Source: Amoebidium appalachense (taxonomy: Eukaryota > Ichthyosporea). Taken from it: a DNA stretch of 64,000 nt. The translations under genes and the position numbers were made by a program. Below are positions 24,670 through 50,942 of the stretch, piece by piece. The notes below the pieces were generated by a model. The model worked only from the letters and a program-made list of their open reading frames with translations. It was not told the origin of the DNA and ran no database searches. Every line of letters starts with the position of its first letter. The stretch's first letter is position 1. The stretch covers positions 6,138,001-6,202,000 of the forward strand of contig CAVNZM010000014.1 of the NCBI GenBank assembly GCA_963693365.1, read 5' to 3'.

Positions 24670-25456
24670 TTAATTTTTATCCTCCCGTGACTCCTCCACG
24701 TCAGCCGAAGACTCGCTCATCTTCTGCAGGTTCTCAAAATGTCTCATTTGCTCCGCCTTCATCGAATCTAATTGGTCCGCGCTATATTTAGGAACCAATA
24801 GCGTCGAAATAGCTCCCGCGCCCATGGCCGCAGCGCTAAAAAACATGACTGACTTTAAACCATAGTTGTTTCCTACAATAGGAAAAGTGTATCCGGCGAT
24901 TCCCGCACCGATTTTCCCCATCGCGGCTGCGAAACCGTGGCACGTTGCTTTAACCTGCGTGGGGAAGTACTCTCCCGGGATGACGTATGTTGTAGCGTTG
25001 GGCCCAAAATTACCGAAAAAGTACGTCAGCCCGTAAAGAAGGATAAAGAGAACCGGGATATCTTTAAGTGACGAAAACGCCGCTCCGAGGATAGTATAGA
25101 TGGCTGTAAGTAGAATGAAGCCAAAGAATTGGATGTTCCAACGTCCAATCAAGTCGAGGAATGCAACGGAGAACCAATAGCCCGGCACTGCCATCAAGAC
25201 GACGAATAGGGAGTTGAGGGCTTTGTCTTCCACCGTGTGCCCTAGACCCATCATCCTGTGGATTTGGTTGGTTAGAAATCATGCTTGTGTGTTTGCCTGA
25301 AATGCTTTCAAGTGAATAGTCTGTATTAAGTAACCTTCACTTACTAAGCTTGGCGTATGTTTCCTTAGTGTGTTGCCGCCCCCTTCCCCCCTTCCCCCCC
25401 CCCCCCCCCCTCCCCCCCCCCCCCCCCCTCCCCCCCCCCCCCCCCCTCCCCCCCCC

Positions 25457-25495
<39 letters not shown>

Positions 25496-25822
25496 CCGCC
25501 GTTCTCCCCTTTCCCTGTGCACAACATACCCATGGGCCACCCCCTCTCCCCCCCTGCCCCTTCAAAACACACACTCGCCTACTCTTCCTTCTAGGCTCTT
25601 TCACGCAGATTCCTCCAAAGTGCTTCTCACGTGTGTGTGTGTGTGTGATAATGTGTGTGTGCGTGCGTGTGTGCGAGTCTGCGCGCACATGTGCATGTGT
25701 GCGTGTGATCTTGCGTGCGTGCCTGTGCAGGGGCCGATGTGTGAATGTCTTTGGCAGCCTAGTAGTGGTGGCTAATTCTGCGGACGCTTGGGAGAAAGAA
25801 GGGGCTGGTGTGTGTAGGCGTG

Positions 25823-25884
<62 letters not shown>

Positions 25885-26882
25885 GGCGGGGGGGGGGGGG
25901 GGGGGCACATACTCTGTAATCATGGTGTTGAACAGCCCATTTCCATAAAAGGCAATATCCAAAAAGAACCACGCACACGCCGTACCAATCATCTCCTTCC
26001 AAAACACCCTCACGGCATGCTTAACGTTGCTCAGATGGCTCACCCTCTCCTTTTTTGCTTCTTTAAAGTCGTCCGTTTCATGCAGCTTGCACCTAAAATA
26101 GAACACGCAGATGGCGGGGACAGCGCCAAAACCTAAGGCTAACCTCCACGTAATTTCATAAGGACACCCCGCCTGAAGTAAAATTACGCAAACGAGAGCG
26201 GCGGTGAGTTTTCCGAACCCCTGCATTGCGAAAACCGACGCCATGACTTTTCCTCGCACGTGCGGGGTTGTTCCTTCGGCCGCGATCGTCGCAGCTAGCG
26301 GATATTCACCACCCACACCCACACCGATTATGAGACGGAACAGAGCTAGTTGATAATAGATGCTAAAGGAATCGGTGTCGACTATGCACGCGCTAAGAAT
26401 AGCACCTGCTATAATTAGCACGCACGTGGTGATGAAAATCACTCTCCGCCCGATGTAATCCGCGCCGCCGCCGAACACCAGTTGACCAATCACGGCGCCC
26501 CAAACGGCAGCGGAACCCACGAGGGATTTGTGTGTTGTTGTTTGGGGGTAGAGGGTAGCCATGATGGCTAGTACGTTGTTGATCACAAAGAGGTCGTAAC
26601 TGTGGGTAGGAGTCATGGTGTGAGCGGCGAATAGTGACGGTTTGTTTTGTTTTTTTCTTTACCAAGATTATTGACGAATTTTTATTGGTAAAGCCGTCTT
26701 TTGGGTGCGAGCGGCCCTTGTGCTGACAATATTTGTTGGTGTGTCACGGGGTCAAACACTTATAAGCGATAGTTTAGGCGAACTTGATACAAACCTAGTC
26801 CCAAGTATAATGCATGTGTGTGTTTGTGTGTAAAGACACTATTATAACAATCGAACTCCTGACTCCTAGATAATGCATGCAT

Positions 26883-26913
<31 letters not shown>

Positions 26914-27062
26914 CGAGTGAACAGCGTGCATCATATAACAATTGAACTTTTGACTCCTAGATCATGCATGCATGTGCGTGTGTGTGTGTGTGTGTGCGCG
27001 TGTATCACTGATATATGTATATGTGCATGTGTATATGTCTATGTGTTTGTGTGTGTGTGTTG

Positions 27063-27099
<37 letters not shown>

Positions 27100-27115
27100 G
27101 TGCGTGCGTGCGTGC

Positions 27116-27198
<83 letters not shown>

Positions 27199-27357
27199 GG
27201 CGGGCACGCGCATACACCCACACGCGCGTTTGCATGTGTCAACATCATGTGCCTTTTTTATTCTTCTTCTACTTCTTCTTGAAGTTGTTCTCCTTCTTCT
27301 TCTTCTTCTTCGGCTTCTTCTTCTTCTTCTTCTTCTTCTTCTTCTTCTTTTTTTTTT

Positions 27358-27403
<46 letters not shown>

Positions 27404-27768
27404 GGAGAATTTGCAACTTTACGATGGGAAACGCGACGCAAGCCTAGAGCTTTGTGATGCACACTATGCATACAGCTATGCAACTATTAGAAGGCGTCCT
27501 TTAGTGAAAACTACACGTTACGCACTGGAAAAAACACTTACGCATCTGCCAGGAACCCAGTGCCAATGATTGCGATTTGTTTCGCATTGTTCCACGTGAA
27601 GTATTTGTCTGTTGGGGCATTGTGTGCGCTTTTTCCGGCCTCAGTCGCAGCCTCCCCTAGGCCCAGCGCAAGGGCATCGACGTCGCTCAACTCATTTTCA
27701 GAACCAACTGCAACTGGTTTTTTTTGCCCCTTTCCATCGCGTAACTCATTTAAATCTCTAAACTCCAT
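24670..27768 (-). CDS. Inorganic phosphate:H+ symporter, PHO84-type major facilitator
   Basis: Exons on the minus strand are 27768-27542, 26599-25913 and 25255-24670 (227+687+586 = 1500 nt, 499 residues). Donors are GC|GTAAGTG and GA|GTATGTG; acceptors CCCACAG|T and TCCACAG|G; phases agree. Residues 1-60 are cytosolic; the first membrane region carries [17 protein letters not shown] across the first splice junction, typical of this family. The signature [21 protein letters not shown] lies in the first half, followed by a charged central loop ([13 protein letters not shown]). The C-terminal half has [32 protein letters not shown] and an acidic tail. Length fits the family. ATG 27768 is the first Met of the frame. 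The predicted role is high-affinity phosphate uptake at the plasma membrane with proton co-transport. The upstream intron holds (TG)n and poly-G. Confidence 0.93.
25256..25912 (-). repeat. Intron 2 of the phosphate symporter: C-rich block and (CA)n
   Basis: The plus strand shows (TG)n and poly-G just beside exon 2 (25825-25905), so the sense strand runs donor-(C)n-(CA)n. A large C-rich plus-strand block at 25378-25494 is an exception to the usual bias. Confidence 0.9.
26600..27541 (-). repeat. Intron 1 of the phosphate symporter: (TG)n, TTC repeat and poly-G
   Basis: The plus strand has (GT)n at 27119-27196, (TTC)n at about 27260-27348 and a G run at 27367-27402. Confidence 0.95.
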
Positions 27769-28664
27769 CTCCAAATGTGATAATAAGTATGCGTGTTATA
27801 TGTAACAAACGATAGGAACCCCCGGGAAAACGCGACTGAGACTGGTCAGGTTCCGTGCCAAGTGTCAAACCGACGTTTTATGGGTGACTGGCAGACGTTT
27901 TATATACTTTTGCGGCATTCTAGAAAGGAGACGACGATTGGCGTATCTAATGAGATGGAGTGCTATAATTGGCTTGTTGGTGCTGCAAAGTTCGAAAACT
28001 GGAGGAGGGTAAAAGATGCATATGGAGAACGTGATGGCGATGCATTGCGGATTCTGGAGCGTAAAAGCGGTAACTTTGCGTTTTCGCCACAAGTACACTA
28101 CGACCTTTTCGCGTAAGGTTGAGCAACAGAAATTGGTTTGATGGCTTCTGTTCTAAAACAATATGATAATTCGTAAGATTGTAAGCTGACACGTTCATGC
28201 ATGGAAAAGTGTTCACGCGTATTCCTATCGGCGTATGATTCACGCGTATTCCTATCGGCGAATCAAAGCGATTTATTCATACCATTGGTTAATTGACCGA
28301 CGAATTAGTATCACCAACAGTATTCCTTAAGCATACCATTTAGATCCAACTGGAGCCGAACATTGTGCAGACGATGTCACGATGCGTGTGTGTGCAGTGT
28401 GGTGCACTATGCGCCCATTTTGCTTTTGCTTTGTACACAAAACACACTGTGAAACCCGCAAAACAAGGAATATATCACGTGAATCACGTGAGCCACCGCG
28501 TGAACGTGCACATGTATTCGTGTAACGCTACCAGTGTTGCCGCTGCAGCCACCCCAGCTCTGGCCCCGTGTGGAAGGTGGCCCGTGACTTCAGTCACGGG
28601 ACGTACGCGTGGGCGTATTACGACCGGGGTACCGGTGGTGGTGGTGGTGTGTGTTTGCCACGGT

Positions 28665-28736
<72 letters not shown>

Positions 28737-29237
28737 CGTGCGTGCGTGCCATGCATGTGCCACGCGTACGGTACGCCCGCCACGCGCGTGCGCGCATGTG
28801 TGCGCGTCATGATCACGGTGTGTGTGTTCATGTGTGTGTGTGTTCATGTACGTGTGTGTACGGTGTTTGTGTGTATGCGCCGCACGTGTGTGTGTGTGTG
28901 CGTGTGTCACGGTGTGTGTGAGTGTGTCACGTGCGTGCGTGTGTGTGTACGTGTGTGTGTGTGTGGCAGCAGCAGCAGCTGTCTGTACATGTATATGCAA
29001 AAGCTTTGTTGAACTGGCACGCTGGGGTTTTCGTTCTTGCAGAAATGTAAATGTAATGAAATTAATATATCTCCCTTCGAATTTTTTATTTATTAATTTT
29101 CTAGTTCCTCCTTCTTCTTTAATTGGGTTCTTGTATGTCTTGTCTCTCTCCTCCAGGTCTTTCCGCCTTTCTCTCTCTCTCTTTTTTTTTTTTGCGTGTG
29201 TGTACAGTGTGTGCAGTGTACAGTGTACTGTGTGTGT

Positions 29238-29307
<70 letters not shown>

Positions 29308-29919
29308 CAGCGAAAGTACAATACCAATATTCGAGAAGCACCATTTACTAAGCCAAGCTAAGGGTACATTCAAGTAGAGTCGGTGGTTACATGCATTGCA
29401 CACATCACCAATCAACCACCCGGCCTGAAAGGCGCTGCCTCGTGCGTTACAGTTGCCATATAGGGACATGCATTATCCTCATATGGATGTACTATGCCCA
29501 AATATGGAAGGTGATAGAGGCAATACAGAGGAAGGGCAAGAGCAAATAAAAGACTTAGTTAAAATCTAAAACCAAAATAAAAGCAAGAGACATCGGCCGA
29601 CAACGCACACGTGAGCGTTGCTAATGCACGATGGTTCAATTTTATGTTGAATTATTTTTTTCCCTTTTTTTGTCATGTTGTTTTCACATGTTGGTAGAAA
29701 TCACAAGCCAAACCATATCGACTTTCACTTCCAAGCCAGCACACACGAGCAACTCAAAAAGAGGGGAGGAAAAAAAAGAAAAAAAAGAAAAGAAGAAAAA
29801 AAAAAAAAAGAAAAAAAAACCCCCTACACCCAAACCACACAAAAAAAGCGCACAAGCTTTGATCTACACCACTTTCGGTTAAAACACCTGACCATTGACC
29901 AATAAGCACACAGTATTGC
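27769..29919. other. Intergenic between symporter start and DEK end
   Basis: A frame of 107 codons at 27793-28116 lies over the likely symporter promoter and is not credible. A 14-bp phrase, TTCACGCGTATTCC, is repeated in tandem at 28209-28250. (TG)n occupies 28670-28735, and poly-G 29252-29304. Pure purine runs lie at 29760-29820. Confidence 0.65.
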
Positions 29920-41664
<11,745 letters not shown>

Positions 41665-43269
41665 TTTATCTGTGATGAGGCGAAACCGGGTCTTTAATTA
41701 AGTTCGGGAAACCAGGTATTCAAAAGGGGGCTGGAGAATGATGCAAGAGGAATGCCCTAGGAAAGGTCTCAAGCAAAAAGAAGTGGGGTAAATTGGGGGC
41801 AGGCAGAATGAGGGAAACCTGAAAACGGGGTGGGTGTACTCGGGGTGAATCGTGGAAAACATTTGTAAGGATGATTTACAGCGTTGCTCCCACACATATC
41901 CAAGTAACCCTCAACCGACTTTCAGTTGCTGTAGTGCACTGAAAACAAGAGGAGCATGAAAGAGGAGCAGACAACTTTCGCAGAACTGCCGTGAAAAGGC
42001 TTACACAGGTTTTTGACGTGACATGAAGGAAACCATGCAAATAAGCTTGCTTCCTAAAGCTATTATAGTACCATGCCTATTTTTTTCTAGGAATTTTTTT
42101 TCTTCTTTTCTTCACACAAAACATAAAAATAAAGAAATTATACCTGTTTTACGTCTCTTGCCTGTGCCTAGGTGCTTGTGTGCTTTCGTTTCTCCTTTGC
42201 CGGCGCCCGTTTTCTAACTGCTTGTGTGGCGGTTGCAAAATTCTGGCGCCCCGCTCCGCGCCGCTTGAAAAAAAACCGGCCGGTAGATGCTGGGGGGGGG
42301 GCAAATATTCTAAGAGTGCACTTTTCCGGAAACGAATCTTTGAGTAGCATATTAATCAGAAATCAGCCTAGCCATACAGAGAGCAGAGAGGGAAAAAAAA
42401 CACAATACCTATCAAATTACTTAAAAGCGTGCTTCTACAAATTAGTTTATTTGAACACAGTATGTGCTGGGTACTACCACCAGCTGACAGCAATTCAGTG
42501 CCGCCAGCTGTCTGTGCCGGCACCAAGCTCTACACTGCCACCACTCTGCTTCAAACAGAGCTGATTGGCTGCAGTTCACCGCCAAAACTGCGACTGGTAC
42601 ACTACCCGAATACAAATTCGAACCAGATTCGACTTCGGCCCGAACGAAAAGAAAGCTGCCAAGCCGTACATGAATACATTCAGTGCAGTACACCCACATC
42701 TCGCCTGGAGCCTTCCAGCCAAACCGATGTGTATGTACAGAATTGTGTGTGTTCCGTATTTTATTTCTGTACACACACACACATCACTATTTTACCTGAT
42801 CAGCAAGAACCGTATCCGGTCCCGCGAACCTAACATGGTGGTTCGTTCAAGCCGAGTCAACAGATCCATGGCCACAGATCGCACAGGGATGTTTGCGCCA
42901 TCCCCCCCTACCCCGGCCCCCCAACCCCATCCCCCCCCCCGAGCTCCCCAAATAAAAAATAAAAATAAAAATGACCACCTTCCCCAAAATAAAACGATAA
43001 ACAAAACTAAAATACGCCTGAAAAAATTCGAGGTAATTTGGGCCTCTTCCTACATAGCATCCATGTGACAATTCGGTCGCGACAACATGGGGTGATGGCG
43101 ATTGCACACTCCTTCTTAAAGTAGTGCGGGGAAAGACTCGTAGACCTAAGGAAAGAAACGAAACCTAAAAAAACATCATTAATTCTGCCCGGGCTACTAA
43201 TTAGTAAAATTTTGGGTGTTGCCGTAACATGTGTGCCGCGGTGCCTGCACTATGATATGAACGAGGTGG

Positions 43270-43270
<1 letters not shown>

Positions 43271-43334
<64 letters not shown>
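43271..43334. repeat. Poly-G run, 64 nt, the longest in the window
   Basis: Uninterrupted G. Confidence 0.99.
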
Positions 43335-43388
43335 CTTTTGTGCAGTCAAGGGTTTACATCATTATACCGCGTGACCGACACGCCCTAA

Positions 43389-43432
<44 letters not shown>

Positions 43433-43856
43433 CTCCGGCCCCTTTACCACCCACCACCACCACCACCATCACCAACACCACCGAGGCTACCACCACGTGA
43501 TGCACCACCCCCACCATCACCAACACCACTACCACCACGTGATGCACCACCACCACCACCACCACCACCACTTCCTCTCTCCGGATTCCCCTCTTTCCCC
43601 TATGAAACACAAGTACAAAAGCAGTTTCCCATACACAAGCTGCATGTTCACACGTTTTTATTTTTATTTTTATTTTACATTAAGAATGGCTTTGCGTGAT
43701 GAATTATTGAGAATACAAAGAAACACACACTATGTATTTATTTCATGTGACCTACAATAAGCACACTACTACTCTCGGACACAGAGCACGAAAATACTGA
43801 TACCAGGGCCTTACTACCTCCTCCTCCCCCCATTCCCCTCCTCTCCCTACCCCGAG

Positions 43857-43897
<41 letters not shown>

Positions 43898-43916
43898 CCC
43901 CCCCCCCCCTCTCCGA

Positions 43917-43979
<63 letters not shown>

Positions 43980-43988
43980 CCTCCCCGA

Positions 43989-44023
<35 letters not shown>

Positions 44024-44217
44024 CCCTCCCCCCCCCCCCCCCCCCTCTCTCTCTTGATAATTCGCAGACTAATTAGGACACTTGAGTCCTTATTAGCTAA
44101 AAATCGGATATCGCGCTATATCAGGCTTATGACTATGGCAACTAAAGGGGAAAAAAAGGTAGAAACGCGAAGCTGAAATCATGCCCGTTACAGCACGCGA
44201 TATATATATATATATTG

Positions 44218-44311
<94 letters not shown>

Positions 44312-45119
44312 CCCTCCCCTCCCCACCTCCTCCTCGCCGCCAACAATCCTTTACCCCGTAGTTAAAGACATTGTTGCCTGGGCATAGTATTTCTACAAAT
44401 TTACCGCAATAAAAGTTGGCAAGTTTCCCAGTTCAAGTATTTCCCCGTATCACCATACGGTACTGCACAACGGTGTAGTAGTCTCACAAGCCTCACAGTA
44501 ATTTTGTATGCAATCTCACTTTTCACACCAGGTTTGGGGGAATGACTGTTTGTAAGTTCGGCAGCTCGGATAAATCATAGATGAGACACATAATATTCAT
44601 AGATAGACATATAATGATCATGTAGGGCTGCCCGGGTACGTGGGTGCCCCCCCCCCCCCCCCCCCCCCCCCCCATGCCCCCTCCCCCGGTTTAGGGTCTA
44701 AAGGTCTGCGGCCGTAGCGTTCATTTGAACTACCCCCCCCCCCCCCCCTACCCCCTCGCCCTCCCCGTTGGACCACTTTTTGGGCTGCAACCGTGGGTTT
44801 TTTTTTCTTTTTTTTTGGGGGGGGGGGGGGGGGGGGGGTGCTAGGTACATGCGCGGGCGGCCGTGCACTGCCATGATGACGCGCTCTTGCTATGCCACTG
44901 TACAATGGCCAGAGTGTAGGCAGGCCAATGTGCAATCTAAGGGACATGGTCAAGCAAATGCAGCCAGTATGTGGCTGAGAATCGAAAACGTGTCCGATTG
45001 ACCCCAACATCGCGTACACCATGTGCGCGTTTGCCTTGTTTTAATTTTCGGATCATTTTGAACTGGAGGGCTTTTTTGGATGGTTTGGGTTTTGGTTGTT
45101 TAGCGCACACCACACAGTG

Positions 45120-45170
<51 letters not shown>

Positions 45171-45717
45171 ACACGCTTGACACATACATACCGTGCCACA
45201 GACACATACCCAACGGTTCTTCCCCCCCCCCCTCCCCTTCTCTCTCTCCCCCACCTCCCCTTCTGCCAACCCGGCCTTCCCCTTCCCTTCCAAGGGACGT
45301 TTTGTTTTGTGGGGGTGGGTTTGAAGGTGTGCTTGTGCTGCGGGGAGGGGAAAGGGAAAAGGGGGGAGGGGGGGGGGAGGGGGGGGGGGGAGAGGAAGAC
45401 CTACGTCACAGACATCCTGTTGCTATGTTCGCCAGTAAGCACTTGCGTGTGTGCAGGTGCATAGCAACACTATACATTCAGTATGCCAAATCTCAGAAAA
45501 GTGGATCCGGAGGCACACAAAGCCCAATATTCCGCCGTTCACTTGCCCCCTTTTTTAACTTCGTTAAGAGGCTCCGAGCCTGTTGTTGTGTTTCAGATTT
45601 GATCTTAAGTTTATGCCAAGGACATGTTTCAGGTTTTTTTTTTGGCTTTCTGATTCAAAATGTGTTTGTTTTTAACGGCTGGCTGATTGATTCTCGCTTC
45701 TGATGGTTGTTTGTTTG

Positions 45718-45766
<49 letters not shown>

Positions 45767-45785
45767 TCAGAGAGGGGGAGGGATG

Positions 45786-45885
<100 letters not shown>

Positions 45886-46047
45886 GTACATACATACAGC
45901 CACACATGCACGCAGTGCACACATTCAAACACACACGCACACGTACACGCACACACACGGCACACATACACACACGAGAGAGAGGCAGAGACATGCACAC
46001 GCACACGCGCGCGCACACACACACATGCACACATGCACACACGCACG

Positions 46048-46078
<31 letters not shown>

Positions 46079-46255
46079 CGTGACACAATCCACACCTACA
46101 CACTGACCTGAATGATCATATTTTTACACAGCAAGTGCCCACGGGTGGACTAATACTAATAAATCACGTCCTGTCTGGGCACCGTGGGCCGTTTCAAGTA
46201 AGTTATACAAAACGTTACACTCTTTCTCAACTAACACTTGTGCCACTGGGACACA

Positions 46256-46402
<147 letters not shown>

Positions 46403-47471
46403 TTACCAAAGTTTCGTCAGACTGCGGTATTAACGAAGCAAAGGCTTCCGTTTGTTCTTGAAGAGCTTCAAACTAGTAGTATATCATCTGCTGCATTTGA
46501 ACAAAGCTTTTTGATAGTGCAGAGGGAAGTCAGCCCCTCCAGTGCCCCCACCCCCCCCCACCGGGCCCACCCCTCCGGAAGCCCCCTTCGAGTTCCAGGG
46601 CCTCGGGTGACAAGTTGACAACTGACAAGGCGTACGCGTGACTCCATCGAAGACCTCGGAGACTCGTCCTTCTTGGTCATCTAAATGTGCGGTGGCATGT
46701 TGAATCGATGCAATAGAGCAATCTGATTGGTCTTTGTCTAATCGCATCGAAAAGGGTATTGTTAGCTCGTGCGACATCGAAATGTGATGATTTGAAATTT
46801 TGAACACGGATGAAAGTCGGATGGGGGACGAATGGTCACAGCTTTCGTTGACAAGAAATTTGTTTTGGACAAGGAAATCACTGAGGACGCCAGGTTCCGG
46901 ATGCCCCATTTACATCGTGATGTTTATTGATCTGGGGGGCTTCCGTGTCTGGGGTGACTCGATGTATATCTACGTCACACTCGAAAGAGGGACTGTTGAT
47001 GTACTGGATGTAATTTAAAGGTTGAGCTAGAATCAGCTTTAATAAAATTTACCACCTTAAAACCCTTCATATGAATATTTTGTATAGACATGTGCAGAAG
47101 TGTCGGAATATGTTTTCAGCCGAGAAGACTCGGGCTGAGCCTGTGCTCTACATGTACAAATGTTGTGGTCTGTCAGTCGCTGATTTTTATGATCGGAATT
47201 CGGCCGAAGGTTATTGCCAAAAATGCCGCGCTCTCCGCTGTTGCTATTGGCTAAGGTCACACAACCAACGTTGATTGGGTCGCTTGAAGAGACAAGCAGA
47301 ATTCCTGATGCCCAGTGTAAGGCCATACAACCTACAAACAGGTACAAAGCTCCTCCGTTTTTAGTGAAATACTCAGTAGTTTTGCAGGCTCTGACACAAA
47401 GCAGAGCACAATGATTTAAGTTTCGTTCGTTATGTCTGGCTGCCCTTGGGCTAACCGGTTGGCTCCCCACC

Positions 47472-48359
47472 ATGGCCGCCCAAACCGTAAAGCTCCTTGA
47501 CATTGCACCAAGCCTGCAGTGGGAAAACGCCAACGGGTTTTGTGGTGAAACGAGTGTGCTGGAAGCATGTTTGTATCATGGATGCTATGCATCACAGGCC
47601 ATCATCCGCCGTGACCTTGCCGGGAGTGAAGTCCTGTTGGAGAAGGATGAACAAGGTCCTGGAAACATCGCCGTTGCGCTGAGAAAACTCAAGCTGCGCT
47701 ACACGTGGTATGACACGGACTCGCCAGCATACAACTCAAACTGGCAAAAGTTCGTCGTGTGGATGAAAAGGGAGATTCTGCAGGGGCACATGGTGATTCA
47801 TGCCCAGCTCGTTTCGGATGGCGACCAGATTGGGTACGACCACATAGTCCCAACTACAGGCATTTCGACACTCACACCCACATCCACTGCTTATGATGGC
47901 CGTGACATTGTCACCATGCATACTCTTTTCGACTTGACTCCCGTTCGCCGGACTTTTGCGTCGCTTCCTGCACGCGGGGGCTCATGTAAGTACGACTTGG
48001 ACCATGGAGGGTGCATCCCTATGGAGAGACAGTATGGAACATCAGTGCTAGGAATCGTCGACACAAAAGGAGAAACACGGCCGGTGCAGATCTACCTCAA
48101 CAAATCCGATGAGCCAAACACGACCCTTGGCCAAGCGCCCATCACCTACGCGGCGAGAGTGGTTGTGCGGGGTCTGACGGTAGGAAAGACGTATGCTCTG
48201 CTGCGCTACAACAACCTGGCAAAGGTGCCGGACTACAACTTCAAAAGCAGTGGGTTTGTGAGCAAGATCCAGTTCAAGGCCACGGCATCCACCTACACTT
48301 ACATCACTACTATTGCGTCAAACAGCGTGGTTGTGTTCCGATGTGTGGATGCATGGTAA
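47472..48359 (+). CDS. Papain-fold / C39-like hydrolase, paralogue 1, signal peptide frame lost
   Basis: From ATG 47472 the ORF gives 295 residues. It shares the whole body of the gene at 50943, including WENANGFCGETSV (candidate nucleophile Cys24) and IGYDHIVPT (candidate His124) with a YDGRD segment after it. This Cys...His order and spacing resemble C39-like/papain-fold peptidases; the assignment is inference. In the paralogue a signal peptide precedes this point. Here the same stretch (47411-47471) is present as KFRSLCLAALGLTGW but is cut off from its ATG (47411) by one extra T, and a TGA lies in frame upstream. The protein is therefore either cytosolic from 47472 or the copy is losing function. 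Intronless. Confidence 0.7.
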   Translation: MAAQTVKLLDIAPSLQWENANGFCGETSVLEACLYHGCYASQAIIRRDLAGSEVLLEKDEQGPGNIAVALRKLKLRYTWYDTDSPAYNSNWQKFVVWMKREILQGHMVIHAQLVSDGDQIGYDHIVPTTGISTLTPTSTAYDGRDIVTMHTLFDLTPVRRTFASLPARGGSCKYDLDHGGCIPMERQYGTSVLGIVDTKGETRPVQIYLNKSDEPNTTLGQAPITYAARVVVRGLTVGKTYALLRYNNLAKVPDYNFKSSGFVSKIQFKATASTYTYITTIASNSVVVFRCVDAW

Positions 48360-48637
48360 AACGATTTGTTGCGAATATGAATTCAAGTTCACGGAGGAAC
48401 AGTTGGTATATAGCATATGTACAGTATCGTCGAACAGCAGGGGTGCTCGAGTGCATGCATGCTTGGGTTGAACAGTGCTCAAGAGTAACAGATCTAGTCT
48501 AGATAAGCGGTGAATTCGCCGTGTAAGCATGCATGAGGCTGCTGTGGCTAGTAATGTAATAAGTAACGGGCATGTATTGAGCGTAGACAGGTAATGCCAC
48601 ATGTATTTAGACACACAGTGGGGTGGCGGGGGCAAAA

Positions 48638-48676
<39 letters not shown>

Positions 48677-49756
48677 GAAAGAGAGAGAGAGAGGGGGGGC
48701 TTCTGGTGTCTTTTGAACATCGTTGCAGGCTGAGTGGAGAACGGCCATGCTGTAGCTAATGGTTCCGAAGGTGAGGTTTTTTGCATAACTTTGGTAGACA
48801 TATGCAAAACCTGTGATAGCATTTTAGGGATGATGTAAATATATGAAGGCGGTGTTCAGGTTATTTAAGGGCATGTGTAAGTATGGATTTGTACATCCAG
48901 AAGCTTAGGAATAGTCCGGATGAAAAATTATTACTGATATTTACTGATATATTAGCAGCCTGCTGTTCAAGCCGGAAAAAATATCAACAATATGAGATGA
49001 TTAAACGCCGTTCGATGTTTCATGAATAAATGCAAGCGAAAAACTGGAACAACCAACGTAGCACGACCAACAGGTCGCTCCAGAGCCGATAGTACATGCG
49101 GGTGTGGGGCTGCCCAAGCTGCAAAACGGGGGGGAGGGAGGGAGCTGCGTAAACTATATGCAGCATATTATGTTCACTGACTCAGGCTGTACCAAGCTAC
49201 TGTAGTCCCCCCCAATTCACAGCGACCAATCCCTCCTCCTCTTCCCCCCCCCCCCCCCTCCCCTTCCCCCCCCCCCCCCCCCCCCCAGAATATCATCCCT
49301 GGGATCGCGTGTCCTAGATCAAACCTCAACTCACTTGCACCAACGGGCATTTAGCTAGCTCAGAAGCCTATCATACATATACACTAGTACTAGCTATAGG
49401 GACGGGTGGGGCCCGGGGGGGGGAGGGGGGGGGGGGGGGGAGGCGGGGATGGGGGCTTATACAAAGACGGGAGTTCAAGTTGATGTCAAAGTCCGCATCA
49501 TCCTTTTTGTTGTTGCCAGAGCTAATGCACAGAGATGTTAGAAGATTCTGCGGCGCGGGTGCGCCATGGCATGCACGTGCGCATAATAATCTAAAAAACT
49601 AAATTAAATTAATAAATTAATAACAGTCAATAATTCAGCTACAAAACGATTTGCCGATGTGTCGTTTTGCCTAAACTTTGTGACAGCACACACACACACG
49701 TGCACTCGACTCTCGAGCACGCACACACATGTACACACACGCAGCCACACACAGTA

Positions 49757-49815
<59 letters not shown>

Positions 49816-49921
49816 GCACACACACACACACACACACAGTCAGGCCACACACACGTGCGCGAAGACACACAAACGTGCACATGTGCACACACAAGTGCTC
49901 TGCGGGCACGCGCACAGGCGC

Positions 49922-49986
<65 letters not shown>

Positions 49987-50027
49987 CTGTACTCACTGTC
50001 ACACACACGCACACACACACACACACG

Positions 50028-50068
<41 letters not shown>

Positions 50069-50075
50069 ACACACA

Positions 50076-50107
<32 letters not shown>

Positions 50108-50196
50108 GTGGCACACACACACACACACACTGTGCACTGACAGAGTACACAAACATCAACACAAACACAGCTCGACGGGCCCACATCCCCCCCCCC

Positions 50197-50247
<51 letters not shown>

Positions 50248-50942
50248 AAAAAAAAAAAAAAAAAAACATATTCGGAGCCTCGGCAAATTTGAATTTGCGA
50301 TCGTAAACTTGGTCATCCATTTAGGCTCACCAATCAAGTTTGTTTCGTGGTTACATAGTACAAGTGTATAAAGAGGAAAAAAAAATCCAAAAATCTATTC
50401 AAATGTACTCTCTAAATATTCAATGTAGTGACTTGCCTTCAGCTACATGTAATGAAGAACATGTACAGACCTTGTTCAGGCGAACTACAAAAAAAATGTA
50501 GCTATAATCAAAGAGTTTGATCCGACTCGAGCTCGAGGCGAATATTCAGATTGTCCTCTGCAGCTGGCTGTGCACGTGGCCTTAAGGTGAAGTCAGTCTT
50601 GCTTTGCAACTACAGGAATTTTTTTTTTTTGGTAAAAGAGTCAACCTTTCTATAACAAAGAAATGGCATCATGACATGTATATTATAGGTATCACATGTG
50701 GGGGGGGGGGGGGGAACAGCACTTACAACACGTTTAGTACATTGGTGTCCTCTGTTCGGATTATTCCCAAAATTCCGCGCGCCTCTCTGTTCACTTTGAG
50801 CCTGATTGGGCAGCCGGAAATGTGGGAGCGATCTGGAATGAGCCTCAAAGTTGTGCAAAGCATATGACTCAAAAGAAGAGAGTGGAGGGGGAAAAAAGAC
50901 AGCAGAAAAGAGAGAGAGAGAGCGAAAGACGCAAGGTGCACT
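48360..50942. other. Intergenic between the two hydrolase-like paralogues
   Basis: Poly-G plus (GA)n at 48640-48697, AT-rich DNA at 48840-49030, C and G runs at 49243-49287 and 49418-49440, CA-rich arrays at 49688-50130, then C and A runs at 50208-50266. The last 300 bp before 50943 are ordinary sequence and probably contain the promoter. Confidence 0.7.

Noticed and set aside
27793-28116. 107-codon plus-strand frame beside the symporter start
   Set aside because: It overlaps the expected promoter and 5' leader of the minus-strand symporter and shows no motif.
43362-43610. His-rich and Val-rich frames
   Set aside because: They come from imperfect CAC repeats read on the two strands; no splice signals or start context.
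46484-46909. 141-codon minus-strand frame upstream of the first hydrolase gene
   Set aside because: Low-complexity Gly-rich end, no homology that I recognise, probably the promoter region.
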